Below, piece after piece: positions 7,889 through 14,980 of a DNA stretch of 37,480 nt; within the stretch, counting starts at the first letter, position 1, and every line of letters begins with the position of its first letter. The translations under genes were made by a program, and so were the position numbers. The DNA is taken from positions 1-37,480 of the forward strand of contig CAIYNT010000034.1 of assembly GCA_903927605.1 (NCBI GenBank), read 5' to 3'. The notes beneath the pieces were generated by a model, which was given only the letters and a program-made list of their open reading frames with translations, was not told the DNA's origin and did no database searches. Source of the stretch: an uncultured Holophagaceae bacterium (GTDB lineage: Bacteria; Acidobacteriota; Holophagae; Holophagales; Holophagaceae).

Positions 7889-8142
7889 CATTCCTGCCCT
7901 CCTGCCATGAGGTCCAATCCGAGCTCACGGAATACATCGAAGGATCGCTCCCCCTGACGCAGAGGATCGGCATCTGGGTCCACCTGCGCTTCTGCCAGGT
8001 GTGTGCGGGTTTCCTGCGCGGTCTGAGGGCCCTTCCAGGTCTGGCGAAGCGTGCACTCGCTCCAACGGGGGCGACTCCCGAAACGGCGTCTCGGACCTTG
8101 GCGGAAGTCCAGGCAGCCCTGTTGAAGCGCTCGGAACGCTAG
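7885..8142 (+). CDS. Short zinc-finger anti-sigma factor
   Basis: This 85-residue protein begins MTFLPSCHEVQSELTEYIEG and has the zinc-binding anti-sigma pattern H-x3-C-x2-C (VHLRFCQVC, about residues 33-41), with an upstream Cys-His at 7-8. Such ZAS domains hold an ECF sigma factor inactive. There is no obvious transmembrane helix, so it may be a cytoplasmic or soluble anti-sigma, in contrast to the membrane-spanning type. It overlaps the sigma gene by four bases. Its stop codon shares a CTAG palindrome with the stop of the convergent phosphoesterase gene. Confidence 0.85.
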   Translation: MTFLPSCHEVQSELTEYIEGSLPLTQRIGIWVHLRFCQVCAGFLRGLRALPGLAKRALAPTGATPETASRTLAEVQAALLKRSER

Positions 8143-9335
8143 CTCCGCTTCAAGGTGAGGATAACGATCTCCGGGGCTGCTGCGATCCGGATGGGCAGGC
8201 CCACCACGCCGAGGCCACGGCTTACATACAGGAGGTCGCTGCCTTCCCGATAGAGGCCTTCCGTGTGGGGGCCGAGGATACGGGCGCTGTTGAAGCCGGG
8301 GATGGGGTTGATCTGACCGCCATGGGTGTGGCCCGAAAGCGTGAGCCGGGCCCGGGCCTCCAGGGCCTGTTCCCATTCGCTGGGCCGGTGGTTCATGCAG
8401 ATCCGGAAGGCATCGGCCGGAAGGTCCCGGGCCGCCTCGGCGGGTCGGGGCCCTGGCCCGAACACCAGACGGCGAAAACGCCCATTGCGGGCCATGGGAT
8501 CCTGCAGCCCCATGAGCGCCAGGGTGCTGCCCTTCCGGAGGATGAGGGCCGTCGCGTTTTCCAGGCAGCGGATCCCCTCGTGCTCCAGAGCCCGCCAGAT
8601 GGGACGGGGGTCATCGAAGAAATCGTGGTTGCCGAGCACCGCGAAGCGGCCCAGGGGCGGCAGAAATCCCCGGAAGGCCTCAAGCAGGGGGGCTAACTCC
8701 TCCGGTCGGCTGTCCACCAGGTCACCCGTGAAGAGCAGGAGCTCGGGCTGCTCTCGCTCGGTCAATTGCCGCCAGCGGCGCAGCGTGGCTGGACCGACGA
8801 GGGGGCCTGCGTGAAGGTCGCTCAGGTGGGCGAGTCGGAGGCCGTCCAGTCCCCTAGGAAGATCGGGGAAAGGCAGGGTCCGGCGGGTGATCTCCGGATC
8901 CCCATAGGCCTCCCGGGCGCCACCCAAACCGAAGGCCGCCGCGCCTCCCGTGCTGGCCAGGGCCGCCGTTCGGAGGAAGGCACGACGCCCGGGGTCGACG
9001 GCTGTTTCCTCTTCGGGGGCTGACTCCGTGGCTGAGGGTGTATCGGGACGGAAGGTCCGCCAGACCCCCTCCGCCAGCATGGCGATGACCAAGTGCATCA
9101 CGGAGAACGCCTGGAAGTAAAAGCCGAAGCGCGCCAAGCCGCGCAACAGGGGCAAGGCGCCAGGGAGGCCTAGCCCGGCCATGCGCATCCCCGCGAAGAT
9201 CACCAGGGGCAGATGCGCCATACCCAGGACCCAGGGAAGGCCACGGTGGGCACGCTCGGGGAGCTCCAGTCGCAGCAGGCGCAGGTGGAGCCACTGGACG
9301 AGGAGAACGAGGATGAGGGCGATGAGGAAGGGCAT
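8139..9335 (-). CDS. Membrane-anchored metallophosphoesterase (YaeI/YkuE-like)
   Basis: This 398-residue protein has about three N-terminal membrane segments (residues 1-115), a linker with GRRAFLRTAAL that resembles a twin-arginine motif (about 137-147), and a calcineurin-like phosphoesterase domain. The metal-binding blocks are LAHLSDLHAGP, LLFTGDLVD, VLGNHDFF, CMNHRP and LSGHTHGGQ. YaeI/YkuE relatives hydrolyse lipid-linked or UDP-sugar phosphates near the membrane; the substrate here is unknown. It sits 18 bp behind the 3' half of the interrupted metallopeptidase gene and was probably its operon partner, so the insertion may reduce its expression. Confidence 0.92.
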   Translation of the reverse strand: MPFLIALILVLLVQWLHLRLLRLELPERAHRGLPWVLGMAHLPLVIFAGMRMAGLGLPGALPLLRGLARFGFYFQAFSVMHLVIAMLAEGVWRTFRPDTPSATESAPEEETAVDPGRRAFLRTAALASTGGAAAFGLGGAREAYGDPEITRRTLPFPDLPRGLDGLRLAHLSDLHAGPLVGPATLRRWRQLTEREQPELLLFTGDLVDSRPEELAPLLEAFRGFLPPLGRFAVLGNHDFFDDPRPIWRALEHEGIRCLENATALILRKGSTLALMGLQDPMARNGRFRRLVFGPGPRPAEAARDLPADAFRICMNHRPSEWEQALEARARLTLSGHTHGGQINPIPGFNSARILGPHTEGLYREGSDLLYVSRGLGVVGLPIRIAAAPEIVILTLKRS

Positions 9336-9353
9336 GGCGTTCCCGTATGGGGA

Positions 9354-10711
9354 TCAGGGTCTAAGAATCAGGCTCAGGGTTCCGATGGTGCGCCCCTTCA
9401 TCACTCCGTCCATCGGTCGATGCAGGCCCAGCGTGAAGGAAAGGTTGCCTGCGAGTCGGCGAAGCACATCGATGGGAAGGCCCAGATTCCGGCTGTCGAC
9501 CTCCAGTCCGGCCACCCGCTGAGCCGCTGGACGGGGGGAGCCGTCCTCCCAGACGGTCGCGTGCTCGAGATAGGCCGTGACGAAGCCAAGGGCCAGGTCC
9601 CCCCGGAGGGTCAGGAGGCGGTTGCCTGTGGCGGTATAGGCGGGAAGAGCCGGCTGGACCACCAGGTTGGCATCCAGAGAGGATGGAACGAGCGAAGTGG
9701 GCACGCCGCCGAGGCGGAAGCGGTCGAAGGCAGTGGGGCTTCCACCCATGCGTCCCTCCTCGGCGCGAAGGGTGACCGGAATCCATGGGTTGATCCAGCC
9801 GGTGGTGAGGCCCAGTCGGGTGAGGGTCCAATGGTTGCCCCCAGTCTGCCCTTGATAGGTCTGGAGAGCCGTGGAGCCAAGGAAGCCCTCCCCATCCCAG
9901 CTCCACTGGTTCCCCAGGGTGGCCGCACCGCCCACGAGTGAGCGGGTGATTCCATCGCCGCCGATGGGCGTGATCCGCTCAAAGGCGGTCACGGGCCGGA
10001 GGCTGAAACAGGGCCTGCCCTGGTCCTCGTAGGCAAATGTCAGTTCGGCTCCCCGGCGTTGCCGATCAGAACCCTGCGTGGCGAGGATATTCTGGTGAGA
10101 TGGGTATTCCAACGATGAGAACACCTGGAGGGATGGAGCCCAGCTCCAGCCGCGCCAGGCCGCGCCCAGCGTGCCTCCGCGGGGTCCGGTACTATTGCCG
10201 AGACCCGCGAGAACCTGCCAGTTCAGGCGACCCAGGATGTCATTCCCGCCGCCGCCGATCTGGTAGCTGATGCCTGAGGGGGTGTTGCTGTAGCCGACGA
10301 GCGGGAAGACGTCATGGCTTTCGCCCACCCGGTAGAGATGGGGCTCGACGATCGTCGGAGCCGGAAGAGGATCCGGTTCATCGGCCTTTGGCAACACCTG
10401 ATCCTTCACGAGGGGAGCCGGGTCCTGGGGCAGGGTTTTTTCCTCTATAGGCGGCAAGCTGGCGTCCAGCTTCCGGATCTGCAGGCCTGAGGCACTGAGC
10501 TGAGTGTAGTAGATCCATTTGCCATCGGGCGTGGCGACAGGATTCCAGGCGGCGCCCAGGGTCCGCGTCAGGGGTCTTCCCTGCGCATCGATCAGGTTCC
10601 AGATGCCATCCACTTCCTTCCAGGTGGGCCCGCCTGGAGCCACTGATTTGGGCATCGCCTGGGAGGGGTCAGGTACGCCATCCAGCCGCCACAGTCTTGG
10701 ATATGGTTTCA
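9354..10711 (-). pseudogene. 3' part of interrupted metallopeptidase gene: propeller end plus beta-barrel
   Basis: This is the downstream 450 codons of a gene whose first 395 codons lie at 14978-16165. It begins at the 5-bp duplication with KPYPRLWRLDG and continues through a TolB-like repeat (AAWNPVATPDGKWIYYTQL). From about the 130th residue it becomes a Gly/Trp/aromatic-rich series of alternating strands typical of an outer-membrane barrel or surface-antigen domain (for example LGRLNWQVLAGLGN and FDRFRLGGVPTSL). The open frame runs on into the insertion as far as an ATG at 10793, but those bases belong to the element and there is no ribosome-binding site, so it is probably silent. Excision would restore a single 845-residue protein. 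Confidence 0.85.
10707..10711. repeat. Target-site duplication, left copy (TTTCA)
   Basis: TTTCA at 10707-10711 abuts the left end of the insertion, and the identical copy lies at 14981-14985. One copy is exactly what the uninterrupted reading frame needs. Confidence 0.85.
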
Positions 10712-10721
10712 CACAATGACG
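10712..10721 (+). repeat. Left terminal inverted repeat of the insertion
   Basis: The left end starts CACAATGACG. The 7-bp core AATGACG is the exact complement of the right-end core CGTCATT. The distance from core to border is three bases at the left and one base at the right, so the ends are not perfectly symmetrical. Confidence 0.65.
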
Positions 10722-10810
10722 AATGAATTTTAAAAATATGGCAACAAACGGCTTAGAGGCATAATCGAGATTTGTTGCACCACTTCGTGCCACTCATCCA
10801 TAAATCTCCA

Positions 10811-10830
10811 TGTACTTGGCGGTACATCCG
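10811..10830 (+). repeat. Left subterminal repeat with TGTAC/GTACA palindrome
   Basis: About 100 bp inside the left end, TGTACTTGGCGGTACA is a palindrome with a 6-base spacer. GGTACATC and its surroundings recur, in the same orientation, about 130 bp inside the right end at 14833-14852. It could be a protein-binding site of the element. Confidence 0.4.
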
Positions 10831-10850
10831 TATGGCGCTCTGCCTTGATT

Positions 10851-12947
10851 CTACTCTGGTGGAGGCAGGTCGTCACCATCAGGTTGTTCGTCAAAGCCGG
10901 GTAGTTCGATCTCGTTTGTAAGGTCGTTCGGATCCCAGTCCAAGTCCTCCAATTCCTGCTGTGGTCGGCCACTCTCGATGGCCGGGAGAAATCCTTCTTC
11001 CAAGAGTTCGAGATCGGACATGGCCACTCCAAGGTCGACCTGACTCTCCCTCGATTCTCGCCATCTGAGTCTGTGAATTTCTGGCACCTGACACTTGACA
11101 CAATGCTCCTGGCAAGTGCCCATAGCTTCACCAAAATGTGCTCCGATCGCCTGATGGAAGCAGTCCGATTTCCATATCAGCCGTTTTAGGTGGGCGAGTT
11201 CATCTCTGCGCTTGCCTAAGCGTGTTCGCTTCTCACGCAGGATGTGGGGTGCGGTTGTCCCCGCATACTTTTCTATTTTCTTCCTTGAGGAATTTAGATG
11301 TCCCACCCACACATCCCAATCCTGCGGTGAGTGAAGAAGAAGACATTCCGAATCCTTGCCATCTCGACCTGCGCGACCAACCTGCTGAACATATTCGTTG
11401 ATTGATGATGGGGGGCCAAAATTCACTACAAACCGGATGTTGTCCTTGTCGATCCCCATCCCGAATGCAATGGTTGCCACGAGCACTGCGTCGTTCCTAC
11501 CCATGAAAACAGCTTCTGATTGCTCACGTAATCCATCGGCTAATCCAGCGTGGTAGCACTGGACTCTCGATTCCTGTGGCAAACAGAAGGTGCTTTTCTT
11601 GCCAGACAGTTTCCTCGCCCCAAGGCTATCTGGGATCACATCACCCGATTCAAGAGTGGCAGATGCGCATTCCCCAAATAACTGGTGAAGCTCGTGCGCA
11701 ACTCTCTCGGTTTCGTCTTTCGAGTTGCAATAAACGATTCCGCAAACTTGCTCTCCACGATGTTCATCCTGGATTCTGATGAATTCGACCAAGGCCGAAA
11801 GCTTCTCGTTGAAGTCGTGACCTGTAACTTGATGCTGGAGATATAGGGCCTTCCGGAAAGTAGTTCCGACATATGGCTTAGTACCCATACGGAACCCGAG
11901 TTCACTCATGATTTCTTCCCGATCCTCGGGAGTGGCTGTTGCAGTAAGGGCCAGGATGGGTGTGTTTGGCCAGATATCCCGAAGGCGTTTGAGTTTCTGC
12001 ATCGAGAATCGAAAATCCTTCCCCCAGGACAGAATCGTATGGGCCTCATCAACTACGATCTGAACCACCCGTTCCTTCAATATCGCTAGGGACCCAAGAA
12101 GGGGGAAGAGGGCTTCTGGCGAAATGAAGAGCACGTTCAAGGAACCCTCTTGGATCATTCCAATGGCTCTCTCCCGTTCATCCACGTTTCCAATCTGGCG
12201 GTGACTCAAAGCCTTCACCCCAAGGTCCGTGGCCTTCTGAAGTTGGTTGTTCATGAGAGCAGTCAACGGCATGATGACCAGAGTCAATCCATTCAATAGA
12301 GTCGATGGGAATTGGAAAGTCAGACTCTTGCCCGCTCCTGTCGGAAAGACGCCCATCGCATCCAGGCCATCAAGGACATTTCGAATTAACGCCTCCTGTC
12401 CCGGACGGAATGCAGGATACCGTCGACTGCCAAAGTCCAATTGTAGTTGTCGAAGAAGGTTCATGTCCTTCAGGCAGTCATTGGCCTTCAATCGTGGAAG
12501 CCCCGGGGCAGATCCTTGGCTCTGTGATACGTGAGCCAGTTCTCCTGGTATTTTCAACATCCACCGATAATTGAGATCACCTCCAACTCCTATTTTCCAA
12601 AGCCTCGGGCGCTCGCATCTAGGCTTCAGGCTCGATAGATATACAGACTTCAAGCCTAGGTTTTGGAAGTGGTTCTCCAAGAAATAGCCCACCTTGGATA
12701 TCGTAATCCTCGTCCCTATTGCAGTGAGGTAGCCCTTCAATAACTTGAAATCGAGTTGAGATTTCCAGGTCAAAAGTTGTTTCCAACTCTCCACGAATGA
12801 AGGATCCAGCGTTGACTGAACTTCATCTTCGTTCGATGGTTCGAGATCATCTTCGGATTCAGTCAACACGGTTGGTGAGTCAGACTGTTCTGAGGTAGTC
12901 GAATTCCGTAATTGCTGCCCCCGAGTTCGTCCATCCAACAGATCCAC
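10851..12947 (-). CDS. RecQ-like superfamily 2 DNA helicase with N-terminal extension
   Basis: This 698-residue protein carries the RecQ-type helicase core: FRPGQEALIRNVL with the motif-0 Gln, Walker A FPTGAGKS, DEAH (VVDEAHTILSWG), the motif III stretch LALTATAT, YCNSKDETE, and the motif V/VI stretch IAFGMGIDKDNIRFV ... QQVGRAGRDG. A Cys cluster (CQEHCVKC) after the core fits the RecQ zinc-binding region. Residues 1-150 are a Ser/Glu-rich linker and an unfamiliar, possibly winged-helix domain; the last ~80 residues are acidic. The listed start is a GTG at 12947, where the frame overlaps the PP2C fragment, so the true start is uncertain. Compared with host genes, codon use is A+T-rich, as expected for cargo. 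A role in element maintenance or defence is inference. Confidence 0.85.
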   Translation of the reverse strand: MDLLDGRTRGQQLRNSTTSEQSDSPTVLTESEDDLEPSNEDEVQSTLDPSFVESWKQLLTWKSQLDFKLLKGYLTAIGTRITISKVGYFLENHFQNLGLKSVYLSSLKPRCERPRLWKIGVGGDLNYRWMLKIPGELAHVSQSQGSAPGLPRLKANDCLKDMNLLRQLQLDFGSRRYPAFRPGQEALIRNVLDGLDAMGVFPTGAGKSLTFQFPSTLLNGLTLVIMPLTALMNNQLQKATDLGVKALSHRQIGNVDERERAIGMIQEGSLNVLFISPEALFPLLGSLAILKERVVQIVVDEAHTILSWGKDFRFSMQKLKRLRDIWPNTPILALTATATPEDREEIMSELGFRMGTKPYVGTTFRKALYLQHQVTGHDFNEKLSALVEFIRIQDEHRGEQVCGIVYCNSKDETERVAHELHQLFGECASATLESGDVIPDSLGARKLSGKKSTFCLPQESRVQCYHAGLADGLREQSEAVFMGRNDAVLVATIAFGMGIDKDNIRFVVNFGPPSSINEYVQQVGRAGRDGKDSECLLLHSPQDWDVWVGHLNSSRKKIEKYAGTTAPHILREKRTRLGKRRDELAHLKRLIWKSDCFHQAIGAHFGEAMGTCQEHCVKCQVPEIHRLRWRESRESQVDLGVAMSDLELLEEGFLPAIESGRPQQELEDLDWDPNDLTNEIELPGFDEQPDGDDLPPPE

Positions 12948-13129
12948 GAGCGTCTGTTCTGGCGAGGAGAGGCGAGTGCACCGGCCTGCTGGCCACCCAT
13001 ACCGTCACTCACAACAAACAACCCCTGCTCGTCGGAGGCGAAAAAGGCATCCTCATTCCCCTCACGAATACGTCCTGGGTCGGTCAGACCGAAGGAGTAC
13101 AAACGAGTTTGGTCAATCTGAGGAGCCAA
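12863..13129 (-). pseudogene. N-terminal fragment of a PP2C-type protein phosphatase
   Basis: About 55 residues match the start of a bacterial PP2C (Stp-like) phosphatase: FGLTDPGRIREGNEDAF with the metal-binding Glu-Asp, then LFVVSDGMGGQQAGALAS. After that the frame carries no family sequence, and the remaining ~180 residues of a PP2C domain are absent. Around 12960 the helicase frame begins in another register, so the fragment looks like a gene cut by recombination and joined to the helicase gene. The only start is a TTG with GAGGG upstream. It may still serve as a promoter and translation-initiation region for the helicase. Confidence 0.65.
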
Positions 13130-13326
13130 TGCTTCACCCTCTGTTCAGGCTAGGTCTTGCAGGCCTAGAGGATCCGGTGGTCTGTTTTGCCGTTGTCGAC
13201 TAGGTTACAGCATCGGTGATAGTCCCTTCACACGGCCCGCAGAAGAATGAAGAGGGCCTGGCAGAACCAGCTACCCCGACACTGCTGCATGTTGGCTGGT
13301 ATTCAACGGCAGACCGCGACTCTGAA

Positions 13327-13623
13327 CTAGTCTTCTAGGAGTTTGCTTCGGAGTTCCTTGCCGAGCTTGAAGTAAGCCACACGCTTTCGAGGCACCTGAA
13401 TCGTCTCTCCACTACGTGGATTGCGACCCAGACGCGCCTGTCGATCTCGAAGCCTAAAGCTGCCGAATCCCCGCAACTCGACGCCTTCGCCCGATTGAAG
13501 CGACTTGACCATGCTCTCCAAGAAGGTAGCAACCAAGAGGTCAGCGTCCTTCTTTCCGAGTTCCAGGCGTTCCATCAGGTGTCTCGCAAGATCTGCCTTT
13601 GTGAGGGTCTCTGACGCTTCCAT
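13327..13623 (-). CDS. IHF-alpha/HU-family DNA-bending protein
   Basis: This 98-residue protein starts MEASETLTKADLARHLMERLELGKKDADLLV and continues through VKSLQSGEGVELRGFGSFRLRDR to the DNA-intercalating arm GRNPRSGETIQVPRKRVAYFK. The arm sequence and the helical start fit the IHF-alpha branch better than HU. The ATG at 13623 has GGAGG six bases upstream; a longer ORF extends to 13863 but its extra part is repeat-derived. It lies inside the insertion, upstream of the PP2C fragment and helicase on the same strand and just downstream of the tandem repeats. A host-like architectural protein as cargo suggests it organises the element's own DNA. Confidence 0.92.
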   Translation of the reverse strand: MEASETLTKADLARHLMERLELGKKDADLLVATFLESMVKSLQSGEGVELRGFGSFRLRDRQARLGRNPRSGETIQVPRKRVAYFKLGKELRSKLLED

Positions 13624-13801
13624 CCGTGGCCTCCATTGGGTGATTTGGACGAGCGTGACAGACCCTAGGATCAGGACAAGTCGTGCCGAGTGAACGGTGG
13701 TAACAGACCAGGTAAGGGTGGATCCTAGGCCCCGCTGCAGGCTCATCGTCAAGGCCATGTCAGGTGTAGGGTCGAGACGCGTTGAGGGCAGCGGTGCCCG
13801 A

Positions 13802-14738
13802 AGCATCTGCCGGGCCGCTACCGTCGATCGGTGGAACACCCAGTCCATCTCGGGCAATTCCAACTCTGATCCGACAGCCCTCCTGGGCCTGGGGGGCAGT
13901 GTGGTGCTCCGCCTCCGAAACCTCCCTACTAGTCCTCGGGGAAGGGCCTTGCACCATACGTCGCTTGCTCGCGAACCCTTGCCAGGTATGTGTTCACGGC
14001 TATGACGGCATGTAGATCCAGCAAAATCAAGCGGGCCACCACCGCCAGTAGATGGAGAAGCCCGTCAATCCACAGTTTTCCAGAGCAGGATCCGACAGCC
14101 CCCCTGAGCCCAGGTGGTGGTGTGGTGCTCCACCTCCAAACCACCGGCCAGTCCTCTCGGAAGGGCCTTGCACTTTACGACCGATGCTTGCAAACCCTTG
14201 CCAGGTATGTGTTCACGGCTATGACGGCATGTAGATCCAGCAAAATAAGGTGGGCCGCTACGGCAAATCGCTGGAGAAGCCCGTCAATCCACAGTTTTGC
14301 AGAGCAGGATCCGACAGCCCTCCTGAGCCCAGGTGGTGGTGTAGTGCTCCACCTCCAAACCAGCGGCCAGTCCTCTCGGAAGGGCCTTGCATTATTGCCT
14401 CCATGCGCATAAACCCACACCGGGTATGGATTCCCGTGTATTTCCTGCATATAGATCCAGCAAAATCAGGCGGGCCACTACCGTGAATCAGTGGAGAAGC
14501 CCGTAAATACTAAGTTTTACCAAGTAGGAACAACCAGCCTCCCTGAGACTTGGAGGTGGTGGAGTGCTCTCCCTCCTAGCCAGGGGAAGACCCCTATCGG
14601 AAGGGACATGCTCTATAGGATGAAGGCCCTCAAACACCCGCCAGATATAGCATCAGGCCCAACAACAGCCTTAAGATCCAGCAAAATCAAGCGGGCCACC
14701 CTAGTGGCCCGCTGAAGATCCGCATCAATCCTTGGTTT
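13802..14738 (-). repeat. Tandem array of ~220-bp non-coding repeats (four units and a partial)
   Basis: Units start at 13868, 14089, 14308 and 14528, spaced 221, 219 and 220 bp; a degenerate partial tail precedes them at 13802-13867. Each unit starts near GATCCGACAG, contains a potential hairpin of the type AGGTGG...CCACCT, and later has GATCCAGCAAAATCAAGCGGGCC followed by GCCCGT. Units 2 and 3 are most alike; the last is the most divergent. Periods not divisible by three, and frames that differ between units, argue against coding. The array lies upstream of the minus-strand IHF/helicase genes. On that strand each GGGC...GCCC stem is followed by a T-rich run, like an intrinsic terminator. 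No gene was found between 13624 and 14980. Confidence 0.85.
14690..14713 (-). terminator. Terminator-like perfect hairpin in the last repeat
   Basis: AGCGGGCCAC (14690-14699) and GTGGCCCGCT (14704-14713) form a perfect 10-bp stem with a four-base loop. On the minus strand it is followed directly by TGATTTTGC, a weak T-tract. The other repeats keep the outer GGGC/GCCC stem with a longer loop and the same T-rich run. Confidence 0.5.
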
Positions 14739-14832
14739 TCATGACGTGATGGCTGAGGGTCGAACAGGATGGAATTTCCACGCCACATCGCGCCACACAT
14801 ACGAAAATCACCCATCCTTTATCAACACTTAG

Positions 14833-14852
14833 GTGCACCTGCCGGTACATCG
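14833..14852 (+). repeat. Right subterminal repeat matching the left one
   Basis: TGCACCTGCCGGTACATCGG resembles the left-end stretch TGTACTTGGCGGTACATCCG at 15 of 20 positions. The upstream bases (ACCCATCC here, ACTCATCC at the left) are also alike. The two copies are in direct, not inverted, orientation, which is unusual for transposase sites. Confidence 0.4.
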
Positions 14853-14885
14853 GTGCCTGCACATCCTGGGTCAGGTGGCGACAGG

Positions 14886-14898
14886 TATCAATTGGTTA
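14886..14898 (+). promoter_or_regulatory. Candidate IHF-binding site near the right end
   Basis: TATCAATTGGTTA fits the E. coli IHF consensus WATCAANNNNTTR at every defined position. It lies 83 bp from the right border, in an A+T-rich stretch. The element encodes an IHF-like protein. A match of this length also arises by chance, so this is only suggestive. Confidence 0.4.
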
Positions 14899-14972
14899 GA
14901 TCTATTAAATCAATACTTAAAATCGTGTCTGATTTGATTGTATTCAGGGGGCCACAGGTTGGTGGCATTGTG

Positions 14973-14980
14973 CGTCATTA
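14973..14980 (-). repeat. Right terminal inverted repeat of the insertion
   Basis: Read inward on the minus strand, the right end is TAATGACGCACAATG. The core AATGACG matches the left end, and the following bases share only a gapped similarity (CACAAT against AATGAAT). The first three bases (TAA) provide the stop codon that truncates the peptidase. Confidence 0.65.

Larger units (their letters stand above)
10712..14980. mobile_element. 4,269-bp insertion splitting a metallopeptidase gene; no transposase seen
   Basis: The insertion is flanked by direct TTTCA copies. Its ends carry AATGACG just inside the left border (10715-10721) and the complement CGTCATT just inside the right (14973-14979). 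Deleting 10712-14985 joins codons GTG-TTG-AAA to CCA-TAT-CCA in one frame, so the borders are precise. Base composition is visibly richer in A+T than the flanks. Contents: RecQ-like helicase, PP2C fragment, IHF/HU-like gene, four 220-bp repeats and non-coding ends. No transposase or integrase was found, so it is either non-autonomous or mobilised by an unfamiliar mechanism. Five-base duplications occur with Tn7-like, Tn5053-like and Tn3-like elements; the ends match none I know. Confidence 0.88.
14739..14980. other. A+T-rich non-coding right end of the insertion
   Basis: No gene is visible in these 242 bp. They hold the right subterminal repeat (14833-14852), a sequence matching the IHF consensus (14886-14898), a run of A+T-rich bases from about 14890 to 14940, and the right terminal repeat. 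Confidence 0.6.

Noticed and set aside
10712..10850. Coding extension of the barrel fragment up to an ATG at 10793
   Set aside because: The extra 29 codons are element sequence read through the left end, with no ribosome-binding site. The gene's real upstream part is at 14978-16165.
13990..14412. 140-residue plus-strand frame across two tandem repeats (and 71/91-residue minus frames)
   Set aside because: The period alternates between 219, 220 and 221 bp, so frames are not maintained across the array. No ribosome-binding site or family match; the stems are a better explanation.
13802..14738. Integron attC sites or a CRISPR array
   Set aside because: Units are 220 bp and nearly fully repeated, with no variable spacers or cassettes, no GTTRRRY-type core sites, no integrase and no cas genes.
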